From assembly GCA_005879095.1 (NCBI GenBank), contig VBLM01000124.1:1-8088 (forward strand): a DNA stretch of 8,088 bases. Direction: 5' to 3'. Position numbers and translations under genes: made by a program. The number at the start of each line of letters is the position of its first letter. Position 1 is the first letter of the stretch. The DNA is from Deltaproteobacteria bacterium (lineage in GTDB: Bacteria; Myxococcota; Myxococcia; Myxococcales; 40CM-4-68-19). This document shows positions 1-6,506 of this stretch, piece after piece. Below the pieces are notes generated by a model, which was not told the origin of the DNA, searched no databases, and worked only from the letters and a program-made list of their open reading frames with translations.

Positions 1-1
1 C

Positions 2-229
2 GGCATGCGCTGGGGGTTCGACATCAGCCGCATCGATTCGGGCGGAAACCTGATCGCGAACTACGACGACAAGGTCTTCGGCGACAAGCTGGTCAACGCG
101 CCGGTGTGGAACATCCAGGCCGGCGCGGGGCGGATGGCGGTCGCTTTCCGGGCCTTCACGATGAAGGACCCGACGACGAAGCTGCCCGTCACGTACGCGG
201 GGGCGATCGCCCTCTACAAGGGGCAGTGA
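2..229 (+). CDS. C-terminal fragment of a propeller-like protein (5' end outside window)
   Basis: The frame is open from the window edge to the TGA at 227-229, so only the last 75 residues are visible and the apparent ATG at 5 is probably internal. The fragment reads like the last blades of a beta-propeller: a GFDISRIDSGGNLIANY strand pair, then PVWNIQAG, MAVAFRAF and GAIALYKGQ at the end. The same order occurs at the C-terminus of the next gene (GHGVTRMMPDGSILQY, AIWDIQIAPG, VIVAFRSGAVGVYSGR), so the two are probably tandem paralogues and this one may also be a lipoprotein. Its stop overlaps the next start by one base (TGATG), which implies co-transcription and coupled translation. The function is unknown, and the N-terminus cannot be seen. 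Confidence 0.75.
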   Translation, partial: GMRWGFDISRIDSGGNLIANYDDKVFGDKLVNAPVWNIQAGAGRMAVAFRAFTMKDPTTKLPVTYAGAIALYKGQ

Positions 230-1821
230 TGCGCCGCGCGCTGGTGCTGCTGCTGGCGGCTGCGTGCAGTCGATCGGGACCGCCCTCGCTGCAGATCGGC
301 CCGCTTCAAGATGGCGGGCCGGTGGATGCCAGCATGCCGGACGATGCCGGACCCGACGCGAGCACGCCGGATGCCGGTCCTGACGCCGGTCCGGATGCGG
401 GTCCGCCGGATGCCGGGCCGACCGACGGCGGGATGACGAAGCTGGGCCAGGTCTCGACCATCTCGACTTCCGACGGCTGGACGTTCCCGAGCGCCGGTCT
501 GCCGTCCGGCACCGTGATGGGCGCCTCGATGGACGAGGGCGGGAACCTCTGGGTCGCGGGCGGCAACGCGGGCGTGTATGTGCAGGTAAGTGGAAGCGGC
601 TCGTTCCGCGGATACGGCCTCGGCGACGGCCTGCATCCCTACGGCTATCTCCGCGGCCAGGTCGCGGCCGATTACGGCGTGCCCGACGGCTCGCCCGCCG
701 ACCGCAGTCCGAGCCTCGACGCTACGCCGGTGATCAGCATCTCCGGCGGTCCGGCCGGGACGGCTTTCGTCGGCTACCAGGGCAAGGACGGCTGCGAGGA
801 CGAGTGGGACCGCTTCGGCGGCACGCTCGCCGACCACGAAAAGGCGAATCCGTCCATCTACAAGAGCGGCGAGGCCGACCGGGTCAGCCTCGCGGGCGGC
901 GGCATCAGCGTCTGGCACTACGACATCTATTCCGGACCGGGCGTGGTCGGAAACGAGCCGCTCGGACGGGAAAAGCTTTGCAGCGTGCGGCGCATCCTCT
1001 ACGAGCACGGCTCGAACCGCGTCTGGATCGGCGCCAACCACGGCTTCGCGCTCGGCTTCGCCGACAACGGCGCGGTCTGGGAGCACGTCCATCCGGGCAT
1101 CAACGACATCCACGGCTGGATGATGACCGACGCGTACTACGGCATCGCTCTCGATACCGTCGCGCACCTCGACTCGACCGGCGCGACTGTCTTCGACGTC
1201 TGGTTCGGCGGCATGATCCGGACCACCCGCTTCCGTTTCGGCGAGGCCGGCGGCGACTACTGGAAGGCGCAGCCGCGGACCGAGTTGTACGCCTCGAGCA
1301 GCGCGACCGCGGGCGACATCTCGCACGACCTGCCGGCGCAGGCCGCGTACTGGAACCGGATCGACGTCTGGCCCGATCCGATCGGCGAGCGGTGGGACCC
1401 GCCCTCCGACTGGCATTCGCGCGAGCCGGATGCGAAGAACCCGGCCGACTGGAACTACGACAACGTCAGCGGTATCGCGGCGATGCCCTCGGGGTACGCG
1501 TTCATCGCCTCGTTCACCAACGGCATGCGGCTGCTCGATCACGACGGCCATCTCGCCGGCGAGCTGACGAAATACCTGCCAAGTCAGTCGCTGGGAGCAG
1601 TGGTCCGCGATCCGGTCGACGACAGCGTCTGGATCGGCTACCGCGACGGCCACGGCGTGACCCGGATGATGCCGGACGGGTCGATCCTGCAGTACGGCAG
1701 CGGCGCGCTCGGTGGACACGCCGGCAGCGCGATCTGGGACATCCAGATCGCGCCCGGGACGCCGCGCAAGGTGATTGTCGCCTTTCGAAGCGGCGCGGTC
1801 GGCGTGTATAGCGGTCGTTAA
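229..1821 (+). CDS. Putative outer-surface lipoprotein with Pro-Asp-Ala-Gly linker and two-component-propeller-like repeats
   Basis: This is a 530-residue protein. I start it at the ATG overlapping the upstream stop because that start gives a short lipoprotein signal peptide: MRR, a hydrophobic run, and AAAC with Cys13 as the predicted lipidation site. The frame is open upstream, but that part is a shadow of the preceding gene. Residues about 38-69 are a flexible PDAG-rich linker of the kind common in deltaproteobacterial lipoproteins. The rest resembles a beta-propeller: NLWVAGGNAGVYV near residue 106, NRVWIGANHGFALGF near 263 and DSVWIGYRDGHGV near 465 match the WIG..GG pattern of the two-component-regulator propeller family (Reg_prop). 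The middle, rich in Trp, Tyr and Asp, is not recognisable to me. No enzymatic motif is seen. A surface binding or scaffolding role is plausible but inferred. The stop shares TTAA with the convergent gene. Confidence 0.85.
   Translation: MRRALVLLLAAACSRSGPPSLQIGPLQDGGPVDASMPDDAGPDASTPDAGPDAGPDAGPPDAGPTDGGMTKLGQVSTISTSDGWTFPSAGLPSGTVMGASMDEGGNLWVAGGNAGVYVQVSGSGSFRGYGLGDGLHPYGYLRGQVAADYGVPDGSPADRSPSLDATPVISISGGPAGTAFVGYQGKDGCEDEWDRFGGTLADHEKANPSIYKSGEADRVSLAGGGISVWHYDIYSGPGVVGNEPLGREKLCSVRRILYEHGSNRVWIGANHGFALGFADNGAVWEHVHPGINDIHGWMMTDAYYGIALDTVAHLDSTGATVFDVWFGGMIRTTRFRFGEAGGDYWKAQPRTELYASSSATAGDISHDLPAQAAYWNRIDVWPDPIGERWDPPSDWHSREPDAKNPADWNYDNVSGIAAMPSGYAFIASFTNGMRLLDHDGHLAGELTKYLPSQSLGAVVRDPVDDSVWIGYRDGHGVTRMMPDGSILQYGSGALGGHAGSAIWDIQIAPGTPRKVIVAFRSGAVGVYSGR
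337..432 (+). repeat. Degenerate 12-bp repeat coding for PDAG linker
   Basis: Imperfect 12-bp units of the form ccg-gat-gcc-ggt encode PDAG at residues 47-50, 51-54, 55-58 and 60-63, with decayed copies on both sides. It is low-complexity coding sequence that spaces the folded part of the lipoprotein away from its lipid anchor. Unit number could vary between strains through slippage. Confidence 0.8.
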
Positions 1822-2822
1822 CGCACGGGCAGACGGATCTCGATCTCGGCCGCCCCCTTCGCCGCCGGCGTCCCCGTCATGGTCAAGGGCCCCGCATTTC
1901 TCAAGAGCGGGCCGTAGAGCAGGTGGGCGGCGTAGGCTTCGGCCGCGAGCGCGCCCCGGACCGCGTCGATCGGCGACAGCTTCGCCAGCGCCTGATCGAT
2001 GTCCGCCAAATCAAGTTGGCCGATCAGCGCGGGACCCGGCGGGCCCGGCGGCTCCGCGGTCGCGGTCACGTGCAGCGCTCGCGGGAGCGAGGGCGCATCG
2101 GAGAGCTGCTGCGGGTCGATGCCGAGCAGGCGCGCGATCAGCGCCGGCGAATCCGGCGGCGCCGGCAGGCCCAACCTCGCAAAAGCGAACGCGAGCAGCT
2201 CGCGGCCCGTGCCGCCCAGCGCCGCGCGCAGGCAGCCGGGCGGACCACCTTCGCATCCGGCCGGCGCGGTTCCGGCGAGGATCGGCTCGCGCAGCGGCGT
2301 CACCAGCCCGCGCGCGACGAGACCGGTCGACGACGCGTCGATCCGGAATGTCGCGCCCTGAAGCGGCGGCCGTCCGTTGACGTAGACCCACGCAAGCCCG
2401 GTCGTGCGGAACGGCTTCAGACGCAGAAGCGATTTGAGCAGCGCGGATGCCTCTCGTCCGGAAGCGGTGAAGAGCCGGTTCCCCGTGACGCGTCCAGCGC
2501 GGTTTTTCGGCGCCGCCGCAAGCCAGGTCTTCAAAGCTGCCCGCGCTTTTCTCGCATTCGAGAGCGGCGCCGAGAGGCCGACATTCTTGTGCCAGATGAC
2601 CAGCGTGCGCGGCCCGCGCTTCGCCAGCGACCACTGTGCTTGCTCGGCGAGCAGATCGACGCCGACCGTGTCCCGCAGCAGGTCGCCGATTGCACCCGGC
2701 GAGAGAGATCGCGTGTGAGTGCCGGCGGTCGTTAGAAAAGCCTTCAGCCCGTCCGCGCCCGCTCGCCCGTTGAGGACGAGGGCGCCATCGACTTGCGCGG
2801 CGAGGATCAGCGCGACGATCAA
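1818..2822 (-). CDS. Exported protein of unknown family
   Basis: About 334 residues, in a frame that stays open beyond the likely start. I place the start at the TTG at 2822, which overlaps the TGA of the upstream membrane-protein gene (2826-2824). It gives a hydrophobic N-terminus MIVALILAAQVDGALVLNG that looks like a short signal peptide. The longer frame, up to 2930, would give an Arg/Pro-rich N-terminus antisense to nothing and overlapping the neighbour, so I reject it. The protein is rich in Ala and Leu, has a Cys pair in AGCEGGPPGC that could form a disulfide, and ends in a strand-like EIEIRLPVR. I do not recognise the family and see no catalytic motif. It is the last gene of a three-gene minus-strand group of envelope proteins. 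Its stop overlaps the stop of the lipoprotein gene within TTAA. The start is uncertain because TTG is rare and no clear ribosome-binding site precedes it. Confidence 0.7.
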   Translation of the reverse strand: MIVALILAAQVDGALVLNGRAGADGLKAFLTTAGTHTRSLSPGAIGDLLRDTVGVDLLAEQAQWSLAKRGPRTLVIWHKNVGLSAPLSNARKARAALKTWLAAAPKNRAGRVTGNRLFTASGREASALLKSLLRLKPFRTTGLAWVYVNGRPPLQGATFRIDASSTGLVARGLVTPLREPILAGTAPAGCEGGPPGCLRAALGGTGRELLAFAFARLGLPAPPDSPALIARLLGIDPQQLSDAPSLPRALHVTATAEPPGPPGPALIGQLDLADIDQALAKLSPIDAVRGALAAEAYAAHLLYGPLLRNAGPLTMTGTPAAKGAAEIEIRLPVR

Positions 2823-2823
2823 T

Positions 2824-3156
2824 TCAGGCCTGCGGCAGCCGGGTCCCGAGCCGGGCGGCGGCGGCCGCGAGCGCTTCCGCCTTCTCGCGCGCGCGGCGGG
2901 CCATCGCGCGGCGGGCATAGCCGTAACCAAGGACCAGCGCGGCGAAAAGTGGGCTCAAGGCCGCGCCCACCGTCCACCCCGAGTGCGTGGCGAGGAACGA
3001 CCAGACAGCGCGGGCAGCGCCGGTGAAGAAATCGCCGTACCAGAAGAGCGCCCAGATCGACCCGCAGAGCGCGAAGGCGAAGGCGTTCGCCAGCAGGAAG
3101 AACATCACGCCGCGGCGCTGCGGGATGGGGAGGATGTACTGCTTCGCTTCCGGCAC
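2824..3156 (-). CDS. Small two-helix membrane protein
   Basis: 110 residues from a GTG start; another possible start is the ATG at 3105. Two hydrophobic segments, about residues 18-39 (MFFLLANAFAFALCG and on) and 58-82 (ending LVLGYGYARR), are followed by a basic, Ala-rich helical tail (RRAMARRAREKAEALAAAAARL) that is probably cytoplasmic. No domain is recognisable. The gene lies between the RDD-family gene (27 nt upstream) and the exported-protein gene, whose start overlaps its stop, so the three are probably one transcript. No strong Shine-Dalgarno sequence precedes the GTG. Function unknown; it could assist the neighbouring membrane or exported protein. Confidence 0.7.
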   Translation of the reverse strand: MPEAKQYILPIPQRRGVMFFLLANAFAFALCGSIWALFWYGDFFTGAARAVWSFLATHSGWTVGAALSPLFAALVLGYGYARRAMARRAREKAEALAAAAARLGTRLPQA

Positions 3157-3184
3157 GGCAGCGTTCTAGACGTGCCTGTGCTGC

Positions 3185-3682
3185 TCAGTCAATCCGGACG
3201 ACGCAGCGGCAGAGCTTGTCGTGCAGGGTCTGGCCGCGGGCATCGAAGAGCGCGAGCGTAAAACCGGAAAAGCCGAGAAAAGCCGAGGGAAGCGACAGGA
3301 GGGCACGGAGAAAGGCCTCGATCGGCGTCGGATCGTCGCCGTGGAGCGTGGTAACCCGCAGTCCCGCAGCCGCCATCCCGGGAGTCTGGCCGCGCAGGAC
3401 GACGAACACGAACGAGTAGGCGACCGCGAGCAGTCCCAGCATTGTGGCGAGCAGGGGCGAAGTGTCGCGGACAAAATCGATCCAGTACGTCACGCGGCAC
3501 GCCCGTCCCGCCAGATAGACGAAACCGGTGCAACACGTTGCCAGCAGGACAGCATCGATGAGCCATGCCGCAAGCCGAGACGCCGTCGGCTTCTGGCCTG
3601 AAGTCTGAGGCCTGAAGCCTGAGGCCTGCCTCGGCCGCTCTTCGTCGAAAGGCATCGAAAGCACGGTACGGTGGAACTGCAT
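3185..3682 (-). CDS. RDD family membrane protein
   Basis: 165 residues from the ATG at 3682, or 156 from the in-frame ATG at 3655; neither has a good ribosome-binding site. The RDD family is a group of small integral membrane proteins named for conserved Arg and Asp residues; a few members act in ion transport, most are uncharacterised. Visible family features are [12 protein letters not shown] (residues 36-47, Arg and Asp of helix 1), a second hydrophobic segment [20 protein letters not shown], then [14 protein letters not shown], and a third segment leading to [19 protein letters not shown], the typical Gln-x-LHD-x-L closing motif. The N-terminal 35 residues are hydrophilic and partly encoded by a 7-bp tandem repeat, so they are unlikely to belong to the conserved fold. 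It heads a minus-strand group and is divergent from fumC. Confidence 0.88.
   Translation of the reverse strand: MQFHRTVLSMPFDEERPRQASGFRPQTSGQKPTASRLAAWLIDAVLLATCCTGFVYLAGRACRVTYWIDFVRDTSPLLATMLGLLAVAYSFVFVVLRGQTPGMAAAGLRVTTLHGDDPTPIEAFLRALLSLPSAFLGFSGFTLALFDARGQTLHDKLCRCVVRID
3596..3630 (-). repeat. Five 7-bp tandem units (consensus YTCAGGC on the - strand)
   Basis: The + strand reads GCCTGAA GTCTGAG GCCTGAA GCCTGAG GCCTGCC, five consecutive heptamers over exactly 35 bp; units 1-2 and 3-4 also form a near-identical 14-bp duplication. The repeat lies inside the RDD gene and encodes about residues 18-29 ([12 protein letters not shown]), just before the first membrane helix. Seven is not a multiple of three, so loss or gain of one unit would shift the frame. 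Confidence 0.85.
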
Positions 3683-3690
3683 CCGGTCAA
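3663..3690 (-). promoter_or_regulatory. Possible promoter for the RDD-family operon
   Basis: On the - strand TTGACC (3690-3685), a good -35 match, is followed after 16 nt by TACCGT (3668-3663), a weak -10 box. Transcription would begin at or next to the ATG at 3655, giving a nearly leaderless message and favouring that start over 3682. The match is modest and the background GC-rich, so this is a weak call. Confidence 0.22.
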
Positions 3691-3711
3691 GGAAAGTGTT
3701 ATTCCGCGCCC

Positions 3712-5103
3712 ATGACGACGCGTATCGAAAAGGACACTTTCGGTCCCATCGAAGTCCCCGCCGACGCGATGTGGGGCGCGCAGACGCAGCGCTCGTTGCA
3801 GAACTTCAAGATCTCGACCGAGAAGATGCCGCCCGCCTTGATCAAGGCCCTGGCGCAGGTCAAGCGGGCCGCGGCGCAGGTCAATCTGGACTTGAAAGCG
3901 CTCGATCCCCGCAAGGGCAAGGCGATCATCGAAGCCGCCGACGAGGTCATCAAAGGCTCGCACGACAGCCAGTTTCCGCTCGCGGTATGGCAGACCGGAT
4001 CCGGCACCCAGACCAACATGAACATGAACGAGGTGCTGGCGAATCGGGCCAGCGAGCTCCTCGGCGGCCAGCGCGGGGAGGAACGGCTCGTCCATCCCAA
4101 CGACGACGTCAACAAGGGCCAGTCGTCGAACGACGTGTACCCGACCGCGATGCACGTCGCGGCAGTGCCGGCGGTGGTCGATCACCTGATTCCCTCGGTC
4201 CGCCTGCTGCGCGACACGCTCGCGCACAAGAGCGAGGAGTTTCGCGACATCGTCAAGATCGGCCGCACCCATCTGCAGGACGCGACGCCGCTGACGCTCG
4301 GCCAGGAGGTCAGCGGATGGGTCGCGCAGCTCGATCACGGACTGCGCCACGTCGAGAGCGCGTTGCATCACCTGCGCGAGCTGGCGGTGGGCGGAACGGC
4401 GGTGGGGACGGGACTCAACGCGCATCCGGAATTCGCCGATCGGGTCGCGCACGAGATCTCGCGGCTCACCGGGCATCCGTTCACCTCGGCGCCGAACAAG
4501 TTCGAGGCGCTGGCGACGCACGACGCGCTGGTCTTCGCTCACGGCGCGCTGAAGACGCTGGCGGCGTCGCTGACGAAGATCGCCAACGACGTGCGCTGGC
4601 TCGCGTCCGGTCCGCGCTGCGGGATCGGAGAGCTGCGCATTCCGGAAAACGAGCCGGGCTCGTCGATCATGCCGGGCAAGATCAACCCGACCCAGAGCGA
4701 AGCCATGACCATGCTCTGCGCCCAGGTCTTCGGCAACGACGTCGCCATCAACGTCGGCGGCGCTTCGGGCAACTTCGAGCTCAACGTCTTCAAGCCGCTC
4801 ATCATCCACAACTTTCTCCAGTCGGCGCGGCTTCTGGCCGACGGATGCCGCAGCTTCAACGACAACTGCGCGGTCGGCATCGAGCCGGACCGGACGCGCA
4901 TCGACAAGCTGCTCAAAGAGTCGCTGATGCTGGTGACCGCCCTCAATCCGCACATCGGCTACGACAAGGCCGCGAAGATCGCCAAGACCGCGCACAAGGA
5001 AGGCATCACTTTGAAGGAAGCCGCGCTGAAGCTCGGCTTTCTCACCTCGGAACAGTTCGACCAGTGGGTGCGTCCGGAAGACATGGTCGGCCCCAAGAAG
5101 TGA
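3712..5103 (+). CDS. fumC: Class II fumarate hydratase (fumarase C)
   Basis: 463 residues, matching the usual length of iron-independent tetrameric fumarases. It catalyses reversible hydration of fumarate to (S)-malate in the cytosolic TCA cycle. The N-terminus is canonical ([23 protein letters not shown]). Active-site regions are intact: GSGTQTNMN with Ser97 and Thr99, [13 protein letters not shown] with Ser138-Ser139-Asn140, [16 protein letters not shown] with His187 (equivalent to E. coli His188), and the fumarase/aspartase signature [10 protein letters not shown] at 316-325 with catalytic Ser318. The closely related aspartases and argininosuccinate lyases differ in the N-terminal and GTQTNMN regions, so fumarase is the best call. 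The start is fixed by alignment to the family; the only purine-rich stretch upstream (AAGGA at 3689-3693) is unusually far away. It is transcribed alone, divergent from the RDD gene and convergent with pdxH, with 6 bp between stops. Confidence 0.97.
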   Translation: MTTRIEKDTFGPIEVPADAMWGAQTQRSLQNFKISTEKMPPALIKALAQVKRAAAQVNLDLKALDPRKGKAIIEAADEVIKGSHDSQFPLAVWQTGSGTQTNMNMNEVLANRASELLGGQRGEERLVHPNDDVNKGQSSNDVYPTAMHVAAVPAVVDHLIPSVRLLRDTLAHKSEEFRDIVKIGRTHLQDATPLTLGQEVSGWVAQLDHGLRHVESALHHLRELAVGGTAVGTGLNAHPEFADRVAHEISRLTGHPFTSAPNKFEALATHDALVFAHGALKTLAASLTKIANDVRWLASGPRCGIGELRIPENEPGSSIMPGKINPTQSEAMTMLCAQVFGNDVAINVGGASGNFELNVFKPLIIHNFLQSARLLADGCRSFNDNCAVGIEPDRTRIDKLLKESLMLVTALNPHIGYDKAAKIAKTAHKEGITLKEAALKLGFLTSEQFDQWVRPEDMVGPKK

Positions 5104-5109
5104 CGAAGC

Positions 5110-5691
5110 TCAGGGATTCAGGAGTGTCATCGACCACGGCGCGTCCGGCGACGGCCGCGTGTACAGCTCGCGGTGGTGCAACCGGCCGGGCCGATTCGAC
5201 CAGAATTCCACCGTGAGCGGCGCCACGCGATATCCGCTCCAGTGGGGCGGCCGCGGGATCGTCTTGTGCTCGTACTCCCGAGCCAATCTGGCGAAGCGCA
5301 GCTCGAGCTCCTCTCGTGAGCGGAGCGGCGCACTCTGCTGCGACGCCCACGCGCCGAGCTGGCTCTCGCGCGGCCGGGTGGCGAAGTAGGCATCCGCCTC
5401 GGAATCGCTGACGCACGCGGCGCGACCCTCGAAGCGCACTTGCGAGTCGATCTGCGGCCACCAGAAGCTGAGCGACACCTGCGGCTGTGCGGTGATCTCC
5501 CGCCCCTTGCGCGACAGCGTATTCGTGTAGAAGACGAGCCCGCGCTCGTCGACGCCTTTGAGCAGCACCACGCGCGCCGACGGCCGTCCTTCCGCGTCGG
5601 CGGTGGCGAGGGTCATGCCGGTCGCATCGTGGATGCCCGGCGTCCTCCGCGCCCGGTCGAGCAGCTCGATGAACTTCGCAATGGGATCCAT
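5110..5691 (-). CDS. pdxH: Pyridoxine/pyridoxamine 5'-phosphate oxidase
   Basis: 193 residues; an FMN-dependent cytosolic enzyme that oxidises PNP or PMP to pyridoxal 5'-phosphate with O2, in the last step of de novo synthesis or in salvage. Family motifs run in the expected order: ATADAEGRPSARVVLLKG (FMN-binding strand, 40-46), FYTNTLSRKG (54-63), FWWPQIDSQVRFEG, RPRESQLGAWASQQS (106-120), PPHWSGYRVAP (148-158) and the C-terminal VEFW...RLHHREL. The N-terminus is about 25 residues shorter than in E. coli, mostly the variable tail. The usual C-terminal signature is altered (RLHHR where RLHDR is typical, and LLNP instead of RL-x-P), but the Arg and His of R-L-H are kept. The start is the ATG with the conserved N-terminal helix after it; no clear Shine-Dalgarno sequence is present. 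It is divergent from the rhomboid-like gene, with 26 bp between starts. Confidence 0.94.
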   Translation of the reverse strand: MDPIAKFIELLDRARRTPGIHDATGMTLATADAEGRPSARVVLLKGVDERGLVFYTNTLSRKGREITAQPQVSLSFWWPQIDSQVRFEGRAACVSDSEADAYFATRPRESQLGAWASQQSAPLRSREELELRFARLAREYEHKTIPRPPHWSGYRVAPLTVEFWSNRPGRLHHRELYTRPSPDAPWSMTLLNP

Positions 5692-5717
5692 CGGGCGGCG
5701 ATGTTAACAAGGCGGTC

Positions 5718-6506
5718 GTGCAAAAGCTGCTTGCCCGCCTCGAGCGAAGGTTCGGCCGCTACGCGCCGGAGGGAATCATCCTCTGGCTCGTCGCGCTCTC
5801 GGGCGTCCTTCACCTGATAGTCTTCGCCAAGCCGGAAGCCGTCAGCTTCCTCTGGCTCGATCCGGACGCGGTGCTGCGCGGCGAGATCTGGCGCGCCTTC
5901 ACGTTCCTCTTCGCACCCGCGGGGCCGATGACGACCACCGGCCTCTTCTGGACCGCGCTCGGCCTCTGGTTCCTGCACACCATGGGCAGCGCGCTCGAAG
6001 CGCAGTGGGGATCGTTCCGTTTCGATCTCTATTTCTTCCTCGGCGCGCTCGCCACGCTCGCCATCGCTTTCGTGGTCGGACCGGTGACCGGCCGCTGGGT
6101 GGCGACCTCGCTGCTCCTCGCCTTCGCCGTCGAATTTCCCGAGTACGAAGTGCTGCTGCTGATCCTGCCGGTGAAGGTGAAGTGGCTCGGCCTGCTCAGC
6201 GGCGCCTACATGGTCTGGCAGCTGATCGCGGGAGGGCTGCAGACGCGCGCGGCCATCGTCGTGGCGCTCGCGGTTTTCCTGCTCTTCTGCGGTTCAGACC
6301 TCGTCTCGCGGTTGCGCGGCGCTGCCGGAATCCGCCGCCGCGCGCCGTCCGGATTCGGCCCGGCCGAGAGGCGAACGCGGGTCTGCGCCAAGTGCGGCCG
6401 CAGCGACAAGGACGACCCGTCGCTCGAGTTCCGCGTCTGCGATTGTCAGGAACGGTGCCACGGCAAGCTGACCGAGTACTGCCTCGAGCACGCCAAAGCT
6501 CATTAA
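5718..6506 (+). CDS. Rhomboid-like (probably inactive) membrane protein with Cys-rich C-terminal tail
   Basis: 262 residues from a GTG; AAGG five nt upstream supports this start. The core has about six hydrophobic segments (roughly 19-38, 73-92, 100-124, 128-145, 158-178, 182-200). Rhomboid-type features are GEIWRAFTFLFAP (the W-R-x-x-T-F-x-F-x-P region), LWFLHTMGSALEAQWGS and FDLYFFLG. The GxSG serine motif and the helix-6 histidine expected of an active rhomboid protease are not visible. That part instead reads LLLAFAVEFPEYEVLLLILPVKVKWL, so I call it a pseudo-rhomboid. After a basic linker, the last 40 residues hold Cys223, 226, 241, 243, 247, 255 and His248, 258, beginning CAKCGRS, and probably bind zinc in the cytoplasm. 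Binding-partner or quality-control roles are known for inactive rhomboids elsewhere; here the function is inferred. The stop overlaps the convergent gene within TTAA. Confidence 0.82.
   Translation: MQKLLARLERRFGRYAPEGIILWLVALSGVLHLIVFAKPEAVSFLWLDPDAVLRGEIWRAFTFLFAPAGPMTTTGLFWTALGLWFLHTMGSALEAQWGSFRFDLYFFLGALATLAIAFVVGPVTGRWVATSLLLAFAVEFPEYEVLLLILPVKVKWLGLLSGAYMVWQLIAGGLQTRAAIVVALAVFLLFCGSDLVSRLRGAAGIRRRAPSGFGPAERRTRVCAKCGRSDKDDPSLEFRVCDCQERCHGKLTEYCLEHAKAH

Noticed and set aside
337..432. PDAG repeat as a mobile or CRISPR-like repeat
   Set aside because: Units are in frame, contiguous and degenerate, with no spacers; it is simply a low-complexity linker.
214..1719. Long minus-strand open frame antisense to the lipoprotein gene
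   Set aside because: Arg/Val/Ala/Asp-rich composition typical of a shadow frame in high-GC DNA; the plus strand carries a signal peptide and propeller motifs.
2823..2930. N-terminal extension of the exported protein to 2930
   Set aside because: Arg/Pro-rich and fully overlapping the two-helix membrane protein gene; it destroys the signal peptide.
3490..4995. Minus-strand 501-codon open frame across fumC
   Set aside because: Antisense shadow of an unambiguous fumarase gene; it also overlaps the RDD gene in another frame.
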